Part shown: piece after piece, positions 20,308 to 30,767 of the stretch
How positions within the stretch are numbered: the first letter of the stretch is position 1
Layout of the letters: each line of letters begins with the position of its first letter
Assembly (NCBI RefSeq): GCF_022844385.1
Contig: NZ_JALHLX010000012.1
Location: 1-56,924 of the forward strand
Source of the DNA: Hydrogenophaga sp.
Lineage (GTDB): Bacteria; Pseudomonadota; Gammaproteobacteria; Burkholderiales; Burkholderiaceae_C
Direction: 5' to 3'
Length of the DNA: 56,924 nucleotides
Made by a program: the position numbers and the translations under genes
The notes under the pieces: generated by a model
What the model was told of the DNA's origin: nothing
The model's input: the letters and a program-made list of their open reading frames with translations, nothing else
Database searches by the model: none

Positions 20308-20334
20308 GCCTCGCTCCGCGCAGCGGCGGAGCGT
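20308..20334. repeat. Partial intergenic repeat / palindrome between convergent genes
   Basis: The 40 bp between the ATPase gene and livF holds GCTCCGC ... GCGGAGC, a palindrome that matches the tail of the repeat copies at 33739 and 51452 (CAGCGGCGGAGCGTGGGG). It may serve as a bidirectional end of transcription. Confidence 0.5.
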
Positions 20335-20346
20335 GGGGACTGCTCT

Positions 20347-21063
20347 CTATTCGCCGAGGTAGGCGGCGCGCACCTTCGGGTCGTCCAGCATGTCGCGGCC
20401 CTTGCCGGTCATGATGATCTCGCCCGAGTCCATCACGTAGCCACGGTCGGCGATCTGCAACGCGCGGCGGGCGTTCTGCTCGACCAGCAGAATGGTCACG
20501 CCCTGCTTGGACACATCGCGCACCACCTCGAAGATCTTGTCGACCATGATGGGCGAAAGGCCCATGGACGGCTCGTCGAGCAGCAGCACCTTGGGCTGGC
20601 TCATGAGGGCGCGCGCCATGGCCAGCATCTGCTGTTCGCCGCCGCTCATGGTGCCGGCGAGCTGGTCCTTGCGTTCGCGCAGGCGCGGGAAGATGTTGAA
20701 CATCTTCTCGATGTCCTGCGCGATGCCGTCCTTGTCGTTGCGGATGTAAGCGCCCATCTGCAGGTTTTCGGTGATGCTCATGCGCGTGAACACGCCACGG
20801 CCCTCCGGCACCATGGCCAGGCCCTGTTTGACCAGGTCCCAGGCGCCCTTGCCCTTGATGCTCCGGCCCATGTATTCGATGTCGCCGGCTTCAAACGCGA
20901 GCGAACCGGTCACGGCCTTCATGGTGGTGGTCTTGCCTGCGCCGTTGGAGCCGATCAGCGAAATCAGCTCGCCTTCGTTCACTTCCAGGTCGATGCCCTT
21001 GACGGCCTTGATGCCGCCGTAGGCGACCTTCAGGCCGCTGATTTTGAGGAGTGTGTTTGCCAT
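20347..21063 (-). CDS. livF: Branched-chain amino acid ABC transporter ATP-binding protein LivF
   Basis: A 238-residue ABC ATPase. Walker A is GSNGAGKTTTMK (near residue 38), the signature is MSGGEQQMLAMARAL, Walker B is VLLLDEPSMGLSP and the switch histidine position is replaced by Q in LLVEQNARRAL, which is normal for LivF. The start MANTLLKISGL was chosen from an upstream longer frame that lies inside livG. It is the last gene of livHMGF and sits 14 bp after livG. It is probably paired with LivG as the heterodimeric motor. Confidence 0.95.
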   Translation of the reverse strand: MANTLLKISGLKVAYGGIKAVKGIDLEVNEGELISLIGSNGAGKTTTMKAVTGSLAFEAGDIEYMGRSIKGKGAWDLVKQGLAMVPEGRGVFTRMSITENLQMGAYIRNDKDGIAQDIEKMFNIFPRLRERKDQLAGTMSGGEQQMLAMARALMSQPKVLLLDEPSMGLSPIMVDKIFEVVRDVSKQGVTILLVEQNARRALQIADRGYVMDSGEIIMTGKGRDMLDDPKVRAAYLGE

Positions 21064-21077
21064 GTGTCGGTCCTGGT

Positions 21078-21848
21078 TCAGTGGCCACCGGTGCCGAGAT
21101 AGGCCTCGATCACCTTGGGGTCTCGCTGCACATCGGCGGGCGTGCCGGACGAGAGCTGTTTGCCGTAGTCGAGCACGGTCACACGGTCGCACAGGCCCAT
21201 GACCAGCTTCACGTCGTGTTCGATCAGCAGGATGGTGCGGTTGTCGTTGCGGATCTGGTCGATCAGTTCGCGCAGCTGCACCTTCTCGGTGGCGTTCATG
21301 CCGGCGGCGGGCTCGTCCAGTGCGATCAGCTGAGGGTCGGTGGCCAGGGCGCGCGCAATCTCCAGGCGGCGCTGGTCGCCGTAGCTCAGCGTGCGCGACT
21401 TGTAGTCCGCGAACCGCTCAATGCCGACGTACGCCAGCAGCTCGCGGGCACGCGCCGTGATCTCGGCTTCTTCGCGTTTGAACCCGGGCGTGCGCAGCAC
21501 CGCGCCGATCAGGCCCGAATGGGTGCGCACGTGGCGCCCGACCATCACGTTTTCCAGCGCCGTCATTTCTGCGAACAGGCGGATGTTCTGGAAGGTGCGT
21601 GCAATGCCTGCCTTGGCCACTTCGTGCACCGCACTCGGTGTGTAGGGCTTGCCGGCGAGTTCGAAGGTGCCGCTGTCCGGCGTGTACAGACCGGTCAAAA
21701 CGTTGAAGAAAGTGGTTTTGCCGGCTCCGTTGGGGCCGATCAGGCCATACACCTGGCCGCGTTTGATCTCCATGCCCACATCGCTGAGGGCTTGCAGCCC
21801 GCCGAAGCGTTTGGAGACATTGGCAACTTTGAGGATGGTTTCGGTCAT
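21078..21848 (-). CDS. livG: Branched-chain amino acid ABC transporter ATP-binding protein LivG
   Basis: A 256-residue ABC ATPase. Walker A is GPNGAGKTTFFN, the signature is LSYGDQRRLEIARALA, Walker B is LIALDEPAAGMNATE and the H-loop is LLIEHDVKLVMGLCD. LSYGDQ and EPAAGMN are LivG hallmarks. The start MTETILKVANV gives normal length; a longer frame reads into livM. Gaps to livM and livF are 14 bp each. Confidence 0.95.
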   Translation of the reverse strand: MTETILKVANVSKRFGGLQALSDVGMEIKRGQVYGLIGPNGAGKTTFFNVLTGLYTPDSGTFELAGKPYTPSAVHEVAKAGIARTFQNIRLFAEMTALENVMVGRHVRTHSGLIGAVLRTPGFKREEAEITARARELLAYVGIERFADYKSRTLSYGDQRRLEIARALATDPQLIALDEPAAGMNATEKVQLRELIDQIRNDNRTILLIEHDVKLVMGLCDRVTVLDYGKQLSSGTPADVQRDPKVIEAYLGTGGH

Positions 21849-21862
21849 TGAAGTTGCTCCGC

Positions 21863-22960
21863 TCACTTGGACAAGGACTTGCCGTGCTCGGGGGCGGGCC
21901 ACAAGCCTTTGGGACGGATCAGCATCACCACCACCATGGCCAGCGCAATCAGCAGCTGGCGCAGGATTTCAGGGGCCAGGCGGCCATCGGTCATGGCCGT
22001 GAGCGGGTGCGCCACGTGCCGCAGCAGCTCGGGCAGACCCGCCAGCAGCAAGGCACCCAGCACCACACCGGGAATGTGCCCAATGCCGCCCAGCACCACC
22101 ATGGCCACGACCATGATCGACTCCATGAGCGAGAAGGACTCGGGCGAGACAAAACGCTGGAACGAGGCGAACAGCACACCGGACACACCACCGAACGAAG
22201 CGCCCATGCCGAAGGCCAGCAGCTTAAGGTTGCGCGTGTTCAGGCCCATGGCCTTGGCAGCGATCTCGTCTTCGCGAATCGCCATCCAGGCGCGGCCGAT
22301 GCGCGAGTCTTGCAGGCGGTACGAAATGATGATCGCCAGGATCACGAAGAACAGGAACAGGTAGTAGTAGAGCGTGACCGGCTGGAAGGTGTAGGTGAAA
22401 TCACCCAACTCCACCGTGAAGCGCTTGCCGAGATCCACCCCGAAGACCGAAATGGTGTCGATCTGGCTGATGCCTTTGGGCCCGTTGGTGATGTTCACCG
22501 GACGGTCCATGTTGAGCAGGAAGATGCGGATGATCTCGCCAAAGCCCAGCGTGATGATGGCCAGGTAGTCGCCGCGCAGCTTGAGCGTGGGCGCACCCAG
22601 GATCATGCCGACAATGCCGGCAATCACCGCGGCCACGATCATCACGATCCAGATGCTGTAGTGGATGCCCTCAGGAAACATGGCCTTGATGGCGGGGAAG
22701 GTGTCGGTGAGGTGGGGCGAACCCAGCAGCGCAAACACATAGGCACCCACCGCAAAGAACGCGATGTAACCCAGGTCGAGCAGGCCGGCGTAGCCCACCA
22801 CGATGTTCAGGCCCAGGGCCAGCAGCACGTAGAGCAGCGCGATGTCGAGAATGCGCACCCAGGAGTTGCTGCCGGTGGACTGCAGCAGGATGGGCAGCAG
22901 CAGCAAGGCCGCGCCCGCGAGCAGAAACAGGATCAGCTTGCCGGTTTTGGTGTTCATCAT
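21863..22960 (-). CDS. livM: Branched-chain amino acid ABC transporter permease LivM
   Basis: A 365-residue inner-membrane permease with about ten hydrophobic segments. Family motifs are LGLNIVVGYAGLLDLGYIAF (near residue 50), TLKLRGDYLAIITLGFGEI and GRAWMAIREDEIAAKAMG. AGGAG lies 7 bp before the first of two adjacent ATG codons, which supports this start. It works with LivH. The neighbouring order H-M-G-F is canonical. Confidence 0.95.
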   Translation of the reverse strand: MMNTKTGKLILFLLAGAALLLLPILLQSTGSNSWVRILDIALLYVLLALGLNIVVGYAGLLDLGYIAFFAVGAYVFALLGSPHLTDTFPAIKAMFPEGIHYSIWIVMIVAAVIAGIVGMILGAPTLKLRGDYLAIITLGFGEIIRIFLLNMDRPVNITNGPKGISQIDTISVFGVDLGKRFTVELGDFTYTFQPVTLYYYLFLFFVILAIIISYRLQDSRIGRAWMAIREDEIAAKAMGLNTRNLKLLAFGMGASFGGVSGVLFASFQRFVSPESFSLMESIMVVAMVVLGGIGHIPGVVLGALLLAGLPELLRHVAHPLTAMTDGRLAPEILRQLLIALAMVVVMLIRPKGLWPAPEHGKSLSK

Positions 22961-22977
22961 GTGATGTCTCCTGGCGC

Positions 22978-23907
22978 TCAGGCGCGGTCAGCCACACGTT
23001 CACCCAGCAGGCCCGAGGGGCGCAGCGTGAGCACGACGGCCAGCACGATGAAAGCGAAGATGTCGGTGTACTGGCTGCCCAGCACGCCACCGGTGAGCTT
23101 GCCGAGGTAACCAGCCCCCAGCGATTCGATCAGGCCGAGGGCAATGCCACCGACCACCGCTCCGGCAAGGTTGCCGATGCCGCCCATGACCGCCGCCACA
23201 AAGGCCTTGAGGCCGGGCATGAATCCCATGGCGTGTTGCACCGTGCCGTAGTTCGAAGCCCACATCACACCGGCGATGGCGGCGAGCATGGCGCCGATGA
23301 TGAAGGTGGCGGAAATCACCACGTCGGGCTTGATGCCCATGAGCGCGGCGACCCGCGGGTTCTCGGCGGTGGCACGCATGGCGCGACCCAGATTGGTGCG
23401 GTTGACCAGCCACATCAGGAAGGCCAGCGTGATGGCGGTGGTGGCCAGGATGGTGATCTGCGTGATGGAGATCACCGCACCCGCAAACTCGACCGGCTCG
23501 GTAGGGAGCATGTTCGGGTACGACTTGGGATTGGGTTTCCAGATGATCATGGCGAAGGTCTGCAACAGCAGCGACATGCCGATGGCCGTGATCAGCGGCG
23601 CCAATCGGGAGGAGTTGCGCAGCGGTCGATAGGCCAGTTTCTCGATCGTGAAGTTGAGGGTGGCACAGACCACCATGGCAATGATCACCGCCAGCAACAG
23701 AACAAGCCAGCCCGGCATGCCGGGCGTGGCGTCCTGCATCACGCCGATGATGGTCCAACTGGTGAGCGCACCCACCATGAGGACGTCGCCGTGGGCGAAA
23801 TTGATCAGCCCGATGATGCCGTAGACCATGGTGTAACCCAGGGCCACGAGCGCATACATGCTGCCCAGCACCAGACCGTTGATGATCTGCTGAAGCAAAA
23901 CTTCCAT
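22978..23907 (-). CDS. livH: Branched-chain amino acid ABC transporter permease LivH
   Basis: A 309-residue permease with eight or nine hydrophobic segments. It starts MEVLLQQIINGLVLGSMYAL and contains ALGYTMVYGIIGLINFAHGD, both characteristic of LivH, plus GRAMRATAENPRVAALMGI and GGIGNLAGAVVGGIALG. It is the first gene of the cassette. No binding protein (LivK/J) is encoded upstream or downstream here, so the substrate-binding partner must be elsewhere. The 231 bp upstream hold an inverted repeat at 24061. Confidence 0.95.
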   Translation of the reverse strand: MEVLLQQIINGLVLGSMYALVALGYTMVYGIIGLINFAHGDVLMVGALTSWTIIGVMQDATPGMPGWLVLLLAVIIAMVVCATLNFTIEKLAYRPLRNSSRLAPLITAIGMSLLLQTFAMIIWKPNPKSYPNMLPTEPVEFAGAVISITQITILATTAITLAFLMWLVNRTNLGRAMRATAENPRVAALMGIKPDVVISATFIIGAMLAAIAGVMWASNYGTVQHAMGFMPGLKAFVAAVMGGIGNLAGAVVGGIALGLIESLGAGYLGKLTGGVLGSQYTDIFAFIVLAVVLTLRPSGLLGERVADRA

Positions 23908-24060
23908 GAGGGTTCTCCGTGTGTGTGACAGGCCGAGAGGCGCTTGTGGCGCTGGCCGGTTTCAACCTAGCAAAAAACCCGCCAGACCTGACCTTTGAAC
24001 AGGACAGACTGCGGGTTGGTGGACGGATTGTAATGAGGCGCTTTTGGGGGCTGCATGCGT

Positions 24061-24087
24061 GTAAGCCCTTAGCGAACAAGGGTTTAC
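24061..24087. repeat. Inverted repeat in the gap upstream of livH
   Basis: GTAAGCCCTT and AAGGGTTTAC form a 10 bp dyad (one G.T pair) around a 7 bp spacer, about 155 bp upstream of livH and 50 bp downstream of the rarA stop. It has no T-tract, so an operator for livHMGF is as likely as a terminator. The rest of the 23908-24138 gap shows no gene. Confidence 0.4.
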
Positions 24088-24138
24088 CCGAAATCGCCGT
24101 GGGGCACCTGCGCTTGCATCAGCGCGATTGGCGATTCA

Positions 24139-25431
24139 TTAGTTATCTTGATTGTTGCGATTCTTGAGTTCGCGCAGCTTATCGGCGATGCGCAACTCCA
24201 GTCCACGGTCCACCGGCCGGTAGAAACCGGGCTCGGCCATGCCTTCGGGCAGGTAGCGCTCGCCGGCCGCGAACCCCCCTTCTTCGTCGTGCGCGTACCG
24301 GTATCCCTTGCCGTGGTCGAGCTCTTTCATGAGCTTGGTGGGCGCATTGCGCAGGTGCATGGGCACCGGGCGCGTGCCGTCCTTCTTGACCCAGGCCTTG
24401 GCCTCGTTGAAGGCCTTGTAGACCGCGTTGGACTTGGGCGCCACGGCGAGGTAGATCACACACTCGGCCAACGCCAGTTCGCCTTCGGGGCTGCCCAGGC
24501 GTTCGTACACATCGGCCGCGTCCAGCGCCAGGCGCAGGGCGCGTGGGTCGGCCAGACCAATGTCTTCGCTGGCCATGCGGATGAAGCGCCGAGCCATGTA
24601 GCGCGGGTCGGCGCCGCCGTCGAGCATGCGCACGAACCAGTAGAGCGCTGCATCCGGGTCGGAGCCGCGCACACTTTTGTGCAGGGCGCTGATGGTGTCG
24701 TAGAACTGGTCGCCGCCCTTGTCGTAACGGCGCATGCGCTCACCCAGCACCTTGAGCAGCCACGCGTCGGTGATCTCGATGAGCTTTTCACGGCCCGCGG
24801 CAACGGCCAACGTCTCCAGCGTGTTGAGCAAGCGACGGGCATCACCGTCGGCATAGGCGATCAGGCGGTCGATGGCAGCGGATTCAATGGCGGGCACCGC
24901 GTCGATGGCTTGCGCCTTGGTCACGATCAGCTTCAGGTCGTCTTCGGAAAGCGGCTGCAGCACATACACCGCAGCGCGCGAGAGCAGGGCCGAGTTGACC
25001 TCGAACGAGGGGTTTTCGGTCGTGGCGCCGATGAAGGTGAACAGGCCGCTCTCCACGTGCGGCAAAAACGCGTCCTGCTGGCTCTTGTTGAAGCGGTGCA
25101 CCTCGTCCACGAACAGGATGGTGCGCTGGGCTGTGAGGCCGTCCCGCGCCGCTTGCGCAAGCTCGACCGCCTCGCGGATGTCCTTCACACCACCGAGCAC
25201 CGCGCTGATGGTGAGGAACTGCGCATCAAACGCGTCGGCCATGAGGCGGGCGATCGTGGTCTTGCCCACGCCAGGTGGTCCCCAGAGGATGCAGCTGTGC
25301 GGTTGGCCTGACTCAAACGCCAGACGCAGTGCCATGCCCTCGCCCAGCATGTGCTGCTGACCAGTCACCTCGGCCAGCGTTCGCGGGCGCAGGCGTTCGG
25401 CCAGAGGCGCGTGGGGACTGGGGGCCGGCAC
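24139..25431 (-). CDS. rarA: Replication-associated recombination protein A (RarA/MgsA)
   Basis: A 430-residue AAA+ ATPase of the clamp-loader clade that acts at stalled replication forks. It begins with LAERLRPRTLAEVTGQQHML, then Walker A GPPGVGKTTIARLMA (51-58), Walker B TILFVDEVHRFNKSQQDAFL, sensor-1 FIGATTENPSFEVNSALLSR, and the C-terminal tetramerisation region (IRMASEDIGLADPRAL and YLPEG). No in-frame ATG precedes the conserved region, so I used a GTG 5 bp after the lolA stop; a CTG three codons upstream is another option. The ftsK-lolA-rarA order matches E. coli. Confidence 0.93.
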   Translation of the reverse strand: MPAPSPHAPLAERLRPRTLAEVTGQQHMLGEGMALRLAFESGQPHSCILWGPPGVGKTTIARLMADAFDAQFLTISAVLGGVKDIREAVELAQAARDGLTAQRTILFVDEVHRFNKSQQDAFLPHVESGLFTFIGATTENPSFEVNSALLSRAAVYVLQPLSEDDLKLIVTKAQAIDAVPAIESAAIDRLIAYADGDARRLLNTLETLAVAAGREKLIEITDAWLLKVLGERMRRYDKGGDQFYDTISALHKSVRGSDPDAALYWFVRMLDGGADPRYMARRFIRMASEDIGLADPRALRLALDAADVYERLGSPEGELALAECVIYLAVAPKSNAVYKAFNEAKAWVKKDGTRPVPMHLRNAPTKLMKELDHGKGYRYAHDEEGGFAAGERYLPEGMAEPGFYRPVDRGLELRIADKLRELKNRNNQDN

Positions 25432-25436
25432 GAAGG

Positions 25437-26075
25437 TCAGGGCCGCATGACCGAGGCGCCTGCGGGCGGCTCGAACTTGAAGTCGGCAGCCTTCAGCGGC
25501 GCATTGGACTGCCAGCCGTTGAAGGTGAGTACCGAGCGCTGGCCCAGGCTGTCTTCGATGTCGAGCACCGACAGCTGGCCTTGCTTGAAGCCCACGCGTA
25601 CCAGTTGCAACTGGCCGTTGCGGTCCTTCGGCTTCGCCTCCAGCCACTCCAAGCCGTCCTTGGCCGCGCCAGGCTTGAGGTCGAATGCATCCGACAGGCC
25701 TTTGATGTCGGTTCCAGCGGCAATCAGGGCCGCAGGCGTGCTGCCCAGCACTTCCTTCTGGCCGCGGGCCGTGACCTGGTTCAGGTCCACGTCGTACAGC
25801 CACAGCGTTTGACCATCGGCCACGATGGTCTGCTCGAAAGGTTTGGTGTACTCGAAGCGGAAGCGGTTGGGCCGCAGGAATTCGAAGGTGCCGGTGGACG
25901 TCTTGCTGCGCGCCACGGCTTCGGTGGAGCGTTTGGGTGAGGTCACCACCTGTGTGAAGCCGGCCTTGCCGCTGCTCACGTCACGCAAAAACTTCTCCAG
26001 GTCCTGGAGGCCATCGGCCCAGGCGCCCACGGTGCCGAAGCTCAAGGCACTGGCAATCAACAATTTTTTCATCAT
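25437..26075 (-). CDS. lolA: Outer-membrane lipoprotein carrier protein LolA
   Basis: A 212-residue periplasmic chaperone that ferries lipoproteins from LolCDE to LolB. The signal peptide is MMKKLLIASALSFGTVGAWA with cleavage likely before DGL. Conserved features are GTFEFLRPNRFRFEYTKPFE, then ADGQTLWLYDVDLNQVTAR and LEAKPKD, consistent with the half-barrel that binds lipid. It lies between ftsK (41 bp upstream) and rarA (5 bp downstream), the order conserved in proteobacteria. Confidence 0.95.
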   Translation of the reverse strand: MMKKLLIASALSFGTVGAWADGLQDLEKFLRDVSSGKAGFTQVVTSPKRSTEAVARSKTSTGTFEFLRPNRFRFEYTKPFEQTIVADGQTLWLYDVDLNQVTARGQKEVLGSTPAALIAAGTDIKGLSDAFDLKPGAAKDGLEWLEAKPKDRNGQLQLVRVGFKQGQLSVLDIEDSLGQRSVLTFNGWQSNAPLKAADFKFEPPAGASVMRP

Positions 26076-26116
26076 GAGGGTCTGATCCGGTTGGGCCGGC
26101 TCGGTTCAAGCCGGCG

Positions 26117-28465
26117 TCATTCGCCGCGCGCCGGCACCAGGATGTCCCGCTGCCCGCTCGATGTGAGGGCGCTCACGAGGCCCGCGTTTTCCATGTCTTC
26201 GAGCAAGCGGGCGGCGCGGTTGTAGCCGATCTTGAGCTTGCGTTGCACATAGGAAATGCTGGCCTTGCGGTCCTTGATGACGATTTCCACCGCCTGGTCG
26301 TAGAGCGCGTCTTTTTCACCGTTGCTCTCTCCGCCACCTTCGCCGAACAGGTCGCTGCCCTCTCCATCGGCCACGCCGCCTTCCAGCACGCCGTCGATGT
26401 AGTTGGGCTCGCCACCCTGTTCCTTGAGATAGGCCACCACGCGGTGCACTTCGTCATCACTCACAAACGCACCATGCACCCGGATCGGGAATCCTGTACC
26501 TGACGGCATGTAAAGCATGTCACCCATGCCGAGCAAACTCTCGGCGCCCATCTGGTCGAGGATGGTGCGGCTGTCGATCTTGCTGCTGACCTGGAACGAC
26601 AGACGCGTGGGGATGTTGGCCTTGATCAGGCCGGTGATCACGTCCACGCTGGGACGCTGCGTGGCCAGAATCAAATGGATACCGGCGGCGCGGGCCTTCT
26701 GCGCCAGACGGGCGATGAGCTCCTCGATCTTCTTGCCCACCACCATCATCAGGTCGGCCAATTCGTCGATCACCACCACGATATAGGGCAGGCGCTCCAA
26801 AGGCTCGGGCTGCTCGGGCGTGAGGCTGAACGGGTTGCCGATGATCTCCCCGCGCGCTTTGGCCTCATCGATCTTCACGTTGTAACCCGCGAGGTTGCGC
26901 ACACCCATCTTGCTCATGAGCTTGTAGCGCTTCTCCATCTCGGCCACGCACCAGTTCAGGCCGTTGGCAGCGTGTTTCATGTCGGTGACCACAGGCGCCA
27001 GCAAGTGCGGAATGCCTTCGTAAACACTCATCTCCAGCATCTTGGGATCGATCAGCAGCAGGCGCACATCTCGCGCGTCGGCCTTGTACAAGAGCGACAG
27101 GATCATCGCGTTGATACCCACCGACTTGCCCGAACCGGTGGTGCCGGCCACCAGGCAGTGCGGCATCTTGGCCAGATCAGCCACGATGGGCTGGCCACCG
27201 ATGTCCTTGCCCAAGCCCATGGTCAGCATGGACTTGGCGTCGTTGTATACCTGCGACCCCAGGATCTCGCTGAGTTTGATGGTCTGTCGCTTGGCGTTGG
27301 GCAGCTCCAGCGCCATCAGGTTCTTGCCCGGGATGGTCTCGATCACCCGGATGGAGACCAGCGAGAGCGAGCGTGCCAGATCGCGGCCCAGGTTCACAAT
27401 TTGTGAGCCCTTCACGCCGGTGGCGGGCTCGATTTCGTAGCGCGTGATCACCGGGCCCGGCGCTGCGGCCACCACCCGCACGTCCACGCCGAAGTCCTTG
27501 AGCTTTTTCTCGATCAGGCGACTGGTCATCTCCAGCGTCTGGCTGTCCACGCCGGCCTGGTGCACCGGCGCGCTGTCGAGCAGATCCACCTGCGGCAGCT
27601 TGCTGTCGGGCAGTTCGGTGAACAGCGGCTTCTGGCGCTCTTTCGCCACACGCTCGCTCTTGGGCACATCGACCAGCGTGGGCTCGATCACCACCGGCGT
27701 GGGGTGGTGCTCTTCAATTTCCACCCGCTCGACCTTGACCACCTCTTCTCGCTCGCGCGCGGCCTTCTCGCCGATGCGCTGGTCTTCCACCGCCTCGCGT
27801 TTTTCGCGGCGCGCCTCGAACCAGCCGTCCAGCGTGTGCCCCACCTCCTCGGCCCAGTGTCCCCAGGAAAAGCGGAACACACGCGGCAGACACACCAACA
27901 GCAGCGCCAGCATGGTCAGGGCCGAGCCAGTGAACCCGAGCCATCGCGTGGCAAATGCGCCCAGGCCATGGCCCAGCACGCCTCCCGCATGGCCCGGCAA
28001 CAACGCTTCGAGCCGGTAGAGACGACTCCACTCCAGCACCGCGCTGGCAGCCATCAAAGTGATCAGCGCCAGCCAGAAGAGGCTGCGGCGCACCCAGGGG
28101 CGCTGCCAGATGCGCAGATCCTGATCGCTGGCCGCATCGGTCCGCGTGCCGCGAAGCCAGCCGGCCAGGGTGGACAACCAGGCCCTCACCCCGACCAGGA
28201 AACACCACCAGACCGAAAAACCGAACAAGTAGTAACTCCAGTCGGCCAGAATCGCGCCGAGGCGGCCACCCCAGTTGCCCACCTCCGGGGCGGTGCCGGT
28301 GGTGCTCCATGCCGGGTCGGCCAGCGAATGGCTCAACAGAGCCAGCAGCCAGAACGCCAATGCGGCCGCACCCAGCACCAGGCCGATCTCCTGGGCAAAA
28401 CGGGAAACGCCGACCTGCGGTTGACCCGCACGGTCGGCGTTGAGGGTGTTCAGTGAGTAGGTCAT
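26117..28465 (-). CDS. ftsK: DNA translocase FtsK
   Basis: A 782-residue septal DNA pump. Four or five N-terminal membrane segments (about residues 25-200) are followed by a short charged linker rich in Glu/Arg (about 215-290), then the RecA-like motor with Walker [15 protein letters not shown] (near 440-448) and Walker [15 protein letters not shown]. The C-terminal gamma winged-helix domain ([20 protein letters not shown], about 715-780) would read KOPS and contact XerD. The linker is much shorter than in E. coli FtsK, giving the compact form usual in betaproteobacteria. It is followed by lolA and rarA. Confidence 0.96.
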   Translation of the reverse strand: MTYSLNTLNADRAGQPQVGVSRFAQEIGLVLGAAALAFWLLALLSHSLADPAWSTTGTAPEVGNWGGRLGAILADWSYYLFGFSVWWCFLVGVRAWLSTLAGWLRGTRTDAASDQDLRIWQRPWVRRSLFWLALITLMAASAVLEWSRLYRLEALLPGHAGGVLGHGLGAFATRWLGFTGSALTMLALLLVCLPRVFRFSWGHWAEEVGHTLDGWFEARREKREAVEDQRIGEKAAREREEVVKVERVEIEEHHPTPVVIEPTLVDVPKSERVAKERQKPLFTELPDSKLPQVDLLDSAPVHQAGVDSQTLEMTSRLIEKKLKDFGVDVRVVAAAPGPVITRYEIEPATGVKGSQIVNLGRDLARSLSLVSIRVIETIPGKNLMALELPNAKRQTIKLSEILGSQVYNDAKSMLTMGLGKDIGGQPIVADLAKMPHCLVAGTTGSGKSVGINAMILSLLYKADARDVRLLLIDPKMLEMSVYEGIPHLLAPVVTDMKHAANGLNWCVAEMEKRYKLMSKMGVRNLAGYNVKIDEAKARGEIIGNPFSLTPEQPEPLERLPYIVVVIDELADLMMVVGKKIEELIARLAQKARAAGIHLILATQRPSVDVITGLIKANIPTRLSFQVSSKIDSRTILDQMGAESLLGMGDMLYMPSGTGFPIRVHGAFVSDDEVHRVVAYLKEQGGEPNYIDGVLEGGVADGEGSDLFGEGGGESNGEKDALYDQAVEIVIKDRKASISYVQRKLKIGYNRAARLLEDMENAGLVSALTSSGQRDILVPARGE

Positions 28466-28555
28466 GGGCTGTTCAAATGTCCAGCAGCAAGCTTACCCCA
28501 AGCCCACCCTGATTCAGCCTCTGCAGAGGAGGCCACACGTCGGTGGCCCAACGGT

Positions 28556-29230
28556 TCAACCGAGGGAATTGAGCCGTTCCTTGATGATGGTGCTGCCATC
28601 TTCCGCCATCTCGATGAAGCCCCGGTCTTCCAGGTCCTTCATGACGCGGCTGACCATCTCGCGCGAGGCACCGATCATCTTCGCCACGTCCTGGCGCGAG
28701 ACCCGGTCCTTGATGGTGAGCTGACCGTCCTTGTCGGGCTGGGCAAATTCGAGCAGCGCGCGCGCCACGCGGCCATACACGTCCATCAATGCGAGCGATT
28801 CGATCTTGCGGTCGGCATGGCGCAGGCGCTGCACCAGGCCCTTCATGACCGCATAGGCCATGGAGCTGTTTTCAGGAAGGCAACGGGCAAATTCGGCACG
28901 GCCCAGGATCAGCACATCGGTTTGTACCTCGGCCTTCACGGTGGCCGAATGCGGCTGGTTGTCGATCAGGCTCATCTCGCCCACATAGTCACCGGGGTTC
29001 ATCGTGGCCAGAATCACCTCGCGCCCGCGCGAGTCGGTGGTCACCACGCGCGCACGGCCGGTGAGCACAATCGCCAGACAGTTCGACTTCTTGCCCTGCT
29101 CGACGATGCATTCGCCGCGCTTGAAACGGCGTTTGATGACCGCATCTGCAACACCTTCAGCCTGGGCCTGCGTCAATGTTGAAAAAAGCGGCACCCGGCG
29201 GATCAGATCGAGATTGGAAAGTATCGACAT
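28556..29230 (-). CDS. Crp/Fnr family transcriptional regulator
   Basis: A 224-residue regulator. The N-terminal cyclic-nucleotide-binding-like barrel contains FKRGECIVEQGKKSNCLAIV, seen as RGECIVEQG, and NPGDYVGEMSLIDNQPHSAT (about 92-111). The C-terminal winged helix has VSRQDVAKMIGASREMVSRV near residues 170-189. There is no N-terminal Cys cluster of the FNR type, so it is not an obvious oxygen sensor. GEMSLIDNQPHSAT resembles the cAMP pocket but lacks the full CRP RS-TA set. It is divergent from trxB and 90 bp upstream of ftsK, where E. coli carries lrp. The ligand is unknown. Confidence 0.9.
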   Translation of the reverse strand: MSILSNLDLIRRVPLFSTLTQAQAEGVADAVIKRRFKRGECIVEQGKKSNCLAIVLTGRARVVTTDSRGREVILATMNPGDYVGEMSLIDNQPHSATVKAEVQTDVLILGRAEFARCLPENSSMAYAVMKGLVQRLRHADRKIESLALMDVYGRVARALLEFAQPDKDGQLTIKDRVSRQDVAKMIGASREMVSRVMKDLEDRGFIEMAEDGSTIIKERLNSLG

Positions 29231-29335
29231 GCGTGTATTCCTTGTTCTGGGAAGCGCCTGCAGCGCCGTTTCATACAATGACCCGAAGTCATGGCCCCCT
29301 GCTCCGCAGGCTTCTGACCTGACGCACCAATGTAA

Positions 29336-30331
<996 letters not shown>

Positions 30332-30363
30332 AGGCACAAAGATCCGCGAGACAGCTGATTGGC

Positions 30364-30415
30364 TATAATCGCGGGCTTTGCTGAGTTTGACCGGCCCGTC
30401 CGGCGAGTCAGCAAA
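30364..30415 (+). promoter_or_regulatory. rpmB promoter -10 box and 5'-end hairpin
   Basis: A perfect TATAAT at 30364-30369 predicts a start near 30376. Immediately after it, TTTGCTGA (30377-30384) pairs with TCAGCAAA (30408-30415), with an inner CCGG/CCGG. The message would therefore begin with a hairpin, followed by a leader of about 145 nt before rpmB. A clear -35 box was not found. Confidence 0.55.
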
Positions 30416-30521
30416 TTCGGGTTACCGCCACCCTTTCCTGGCGAGGTGAGGCTGTTTGGACCAGGCACGGAAGATCTTCCGGTCGCGGTCGGCAGCTGTT
30501 TGAATAGATCGGAGTGTCCTC

Positions 30522-30755
30522 ATGGCACGCGTCTGCGACGTCACGGGCAAGAAGCCCATGGTCGGGAACAATGTTTCCCACGCCAACAACAAAACCAAGC
30601 GCCGGTTCCTGCCGAACCTGCAATACCGCCGTTTCTGGGTCGAGAGCGAAAACCGTTGGGTGCGTCTGCGCGTCTCCGGTGCTGCCTTGCGCCTGATCGA
30701 CAAAAACGGCATTGACGCCGTGCTCGCCGACCTGCGCGCACGCGGTCAAGCTTAA
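30522..30755 (+). CDS. rpmB: 50S ribosomal protein L28
   Basis: A 77-residue ribosomal protein of the large subunit. It starts [20 protein letters not shown] and has [20 protein letters not shown], both standard for L28. The long upstream leader (about 145 nt with a terminal hairpin) is unusual in this compact region and may be regulatory. It is followed 12 bp later by rpmG, the usual pair. Confidence 0.97.
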   Translation: MARVCDVTGKKPMVGNNVSHANNKTKRRFLPNLQYRRFWVESENRWVRLRVSGAALRLIDKNGIDAVLADLRARGQA

Positions 30756-30767
30756 GGAGAACCGAAC

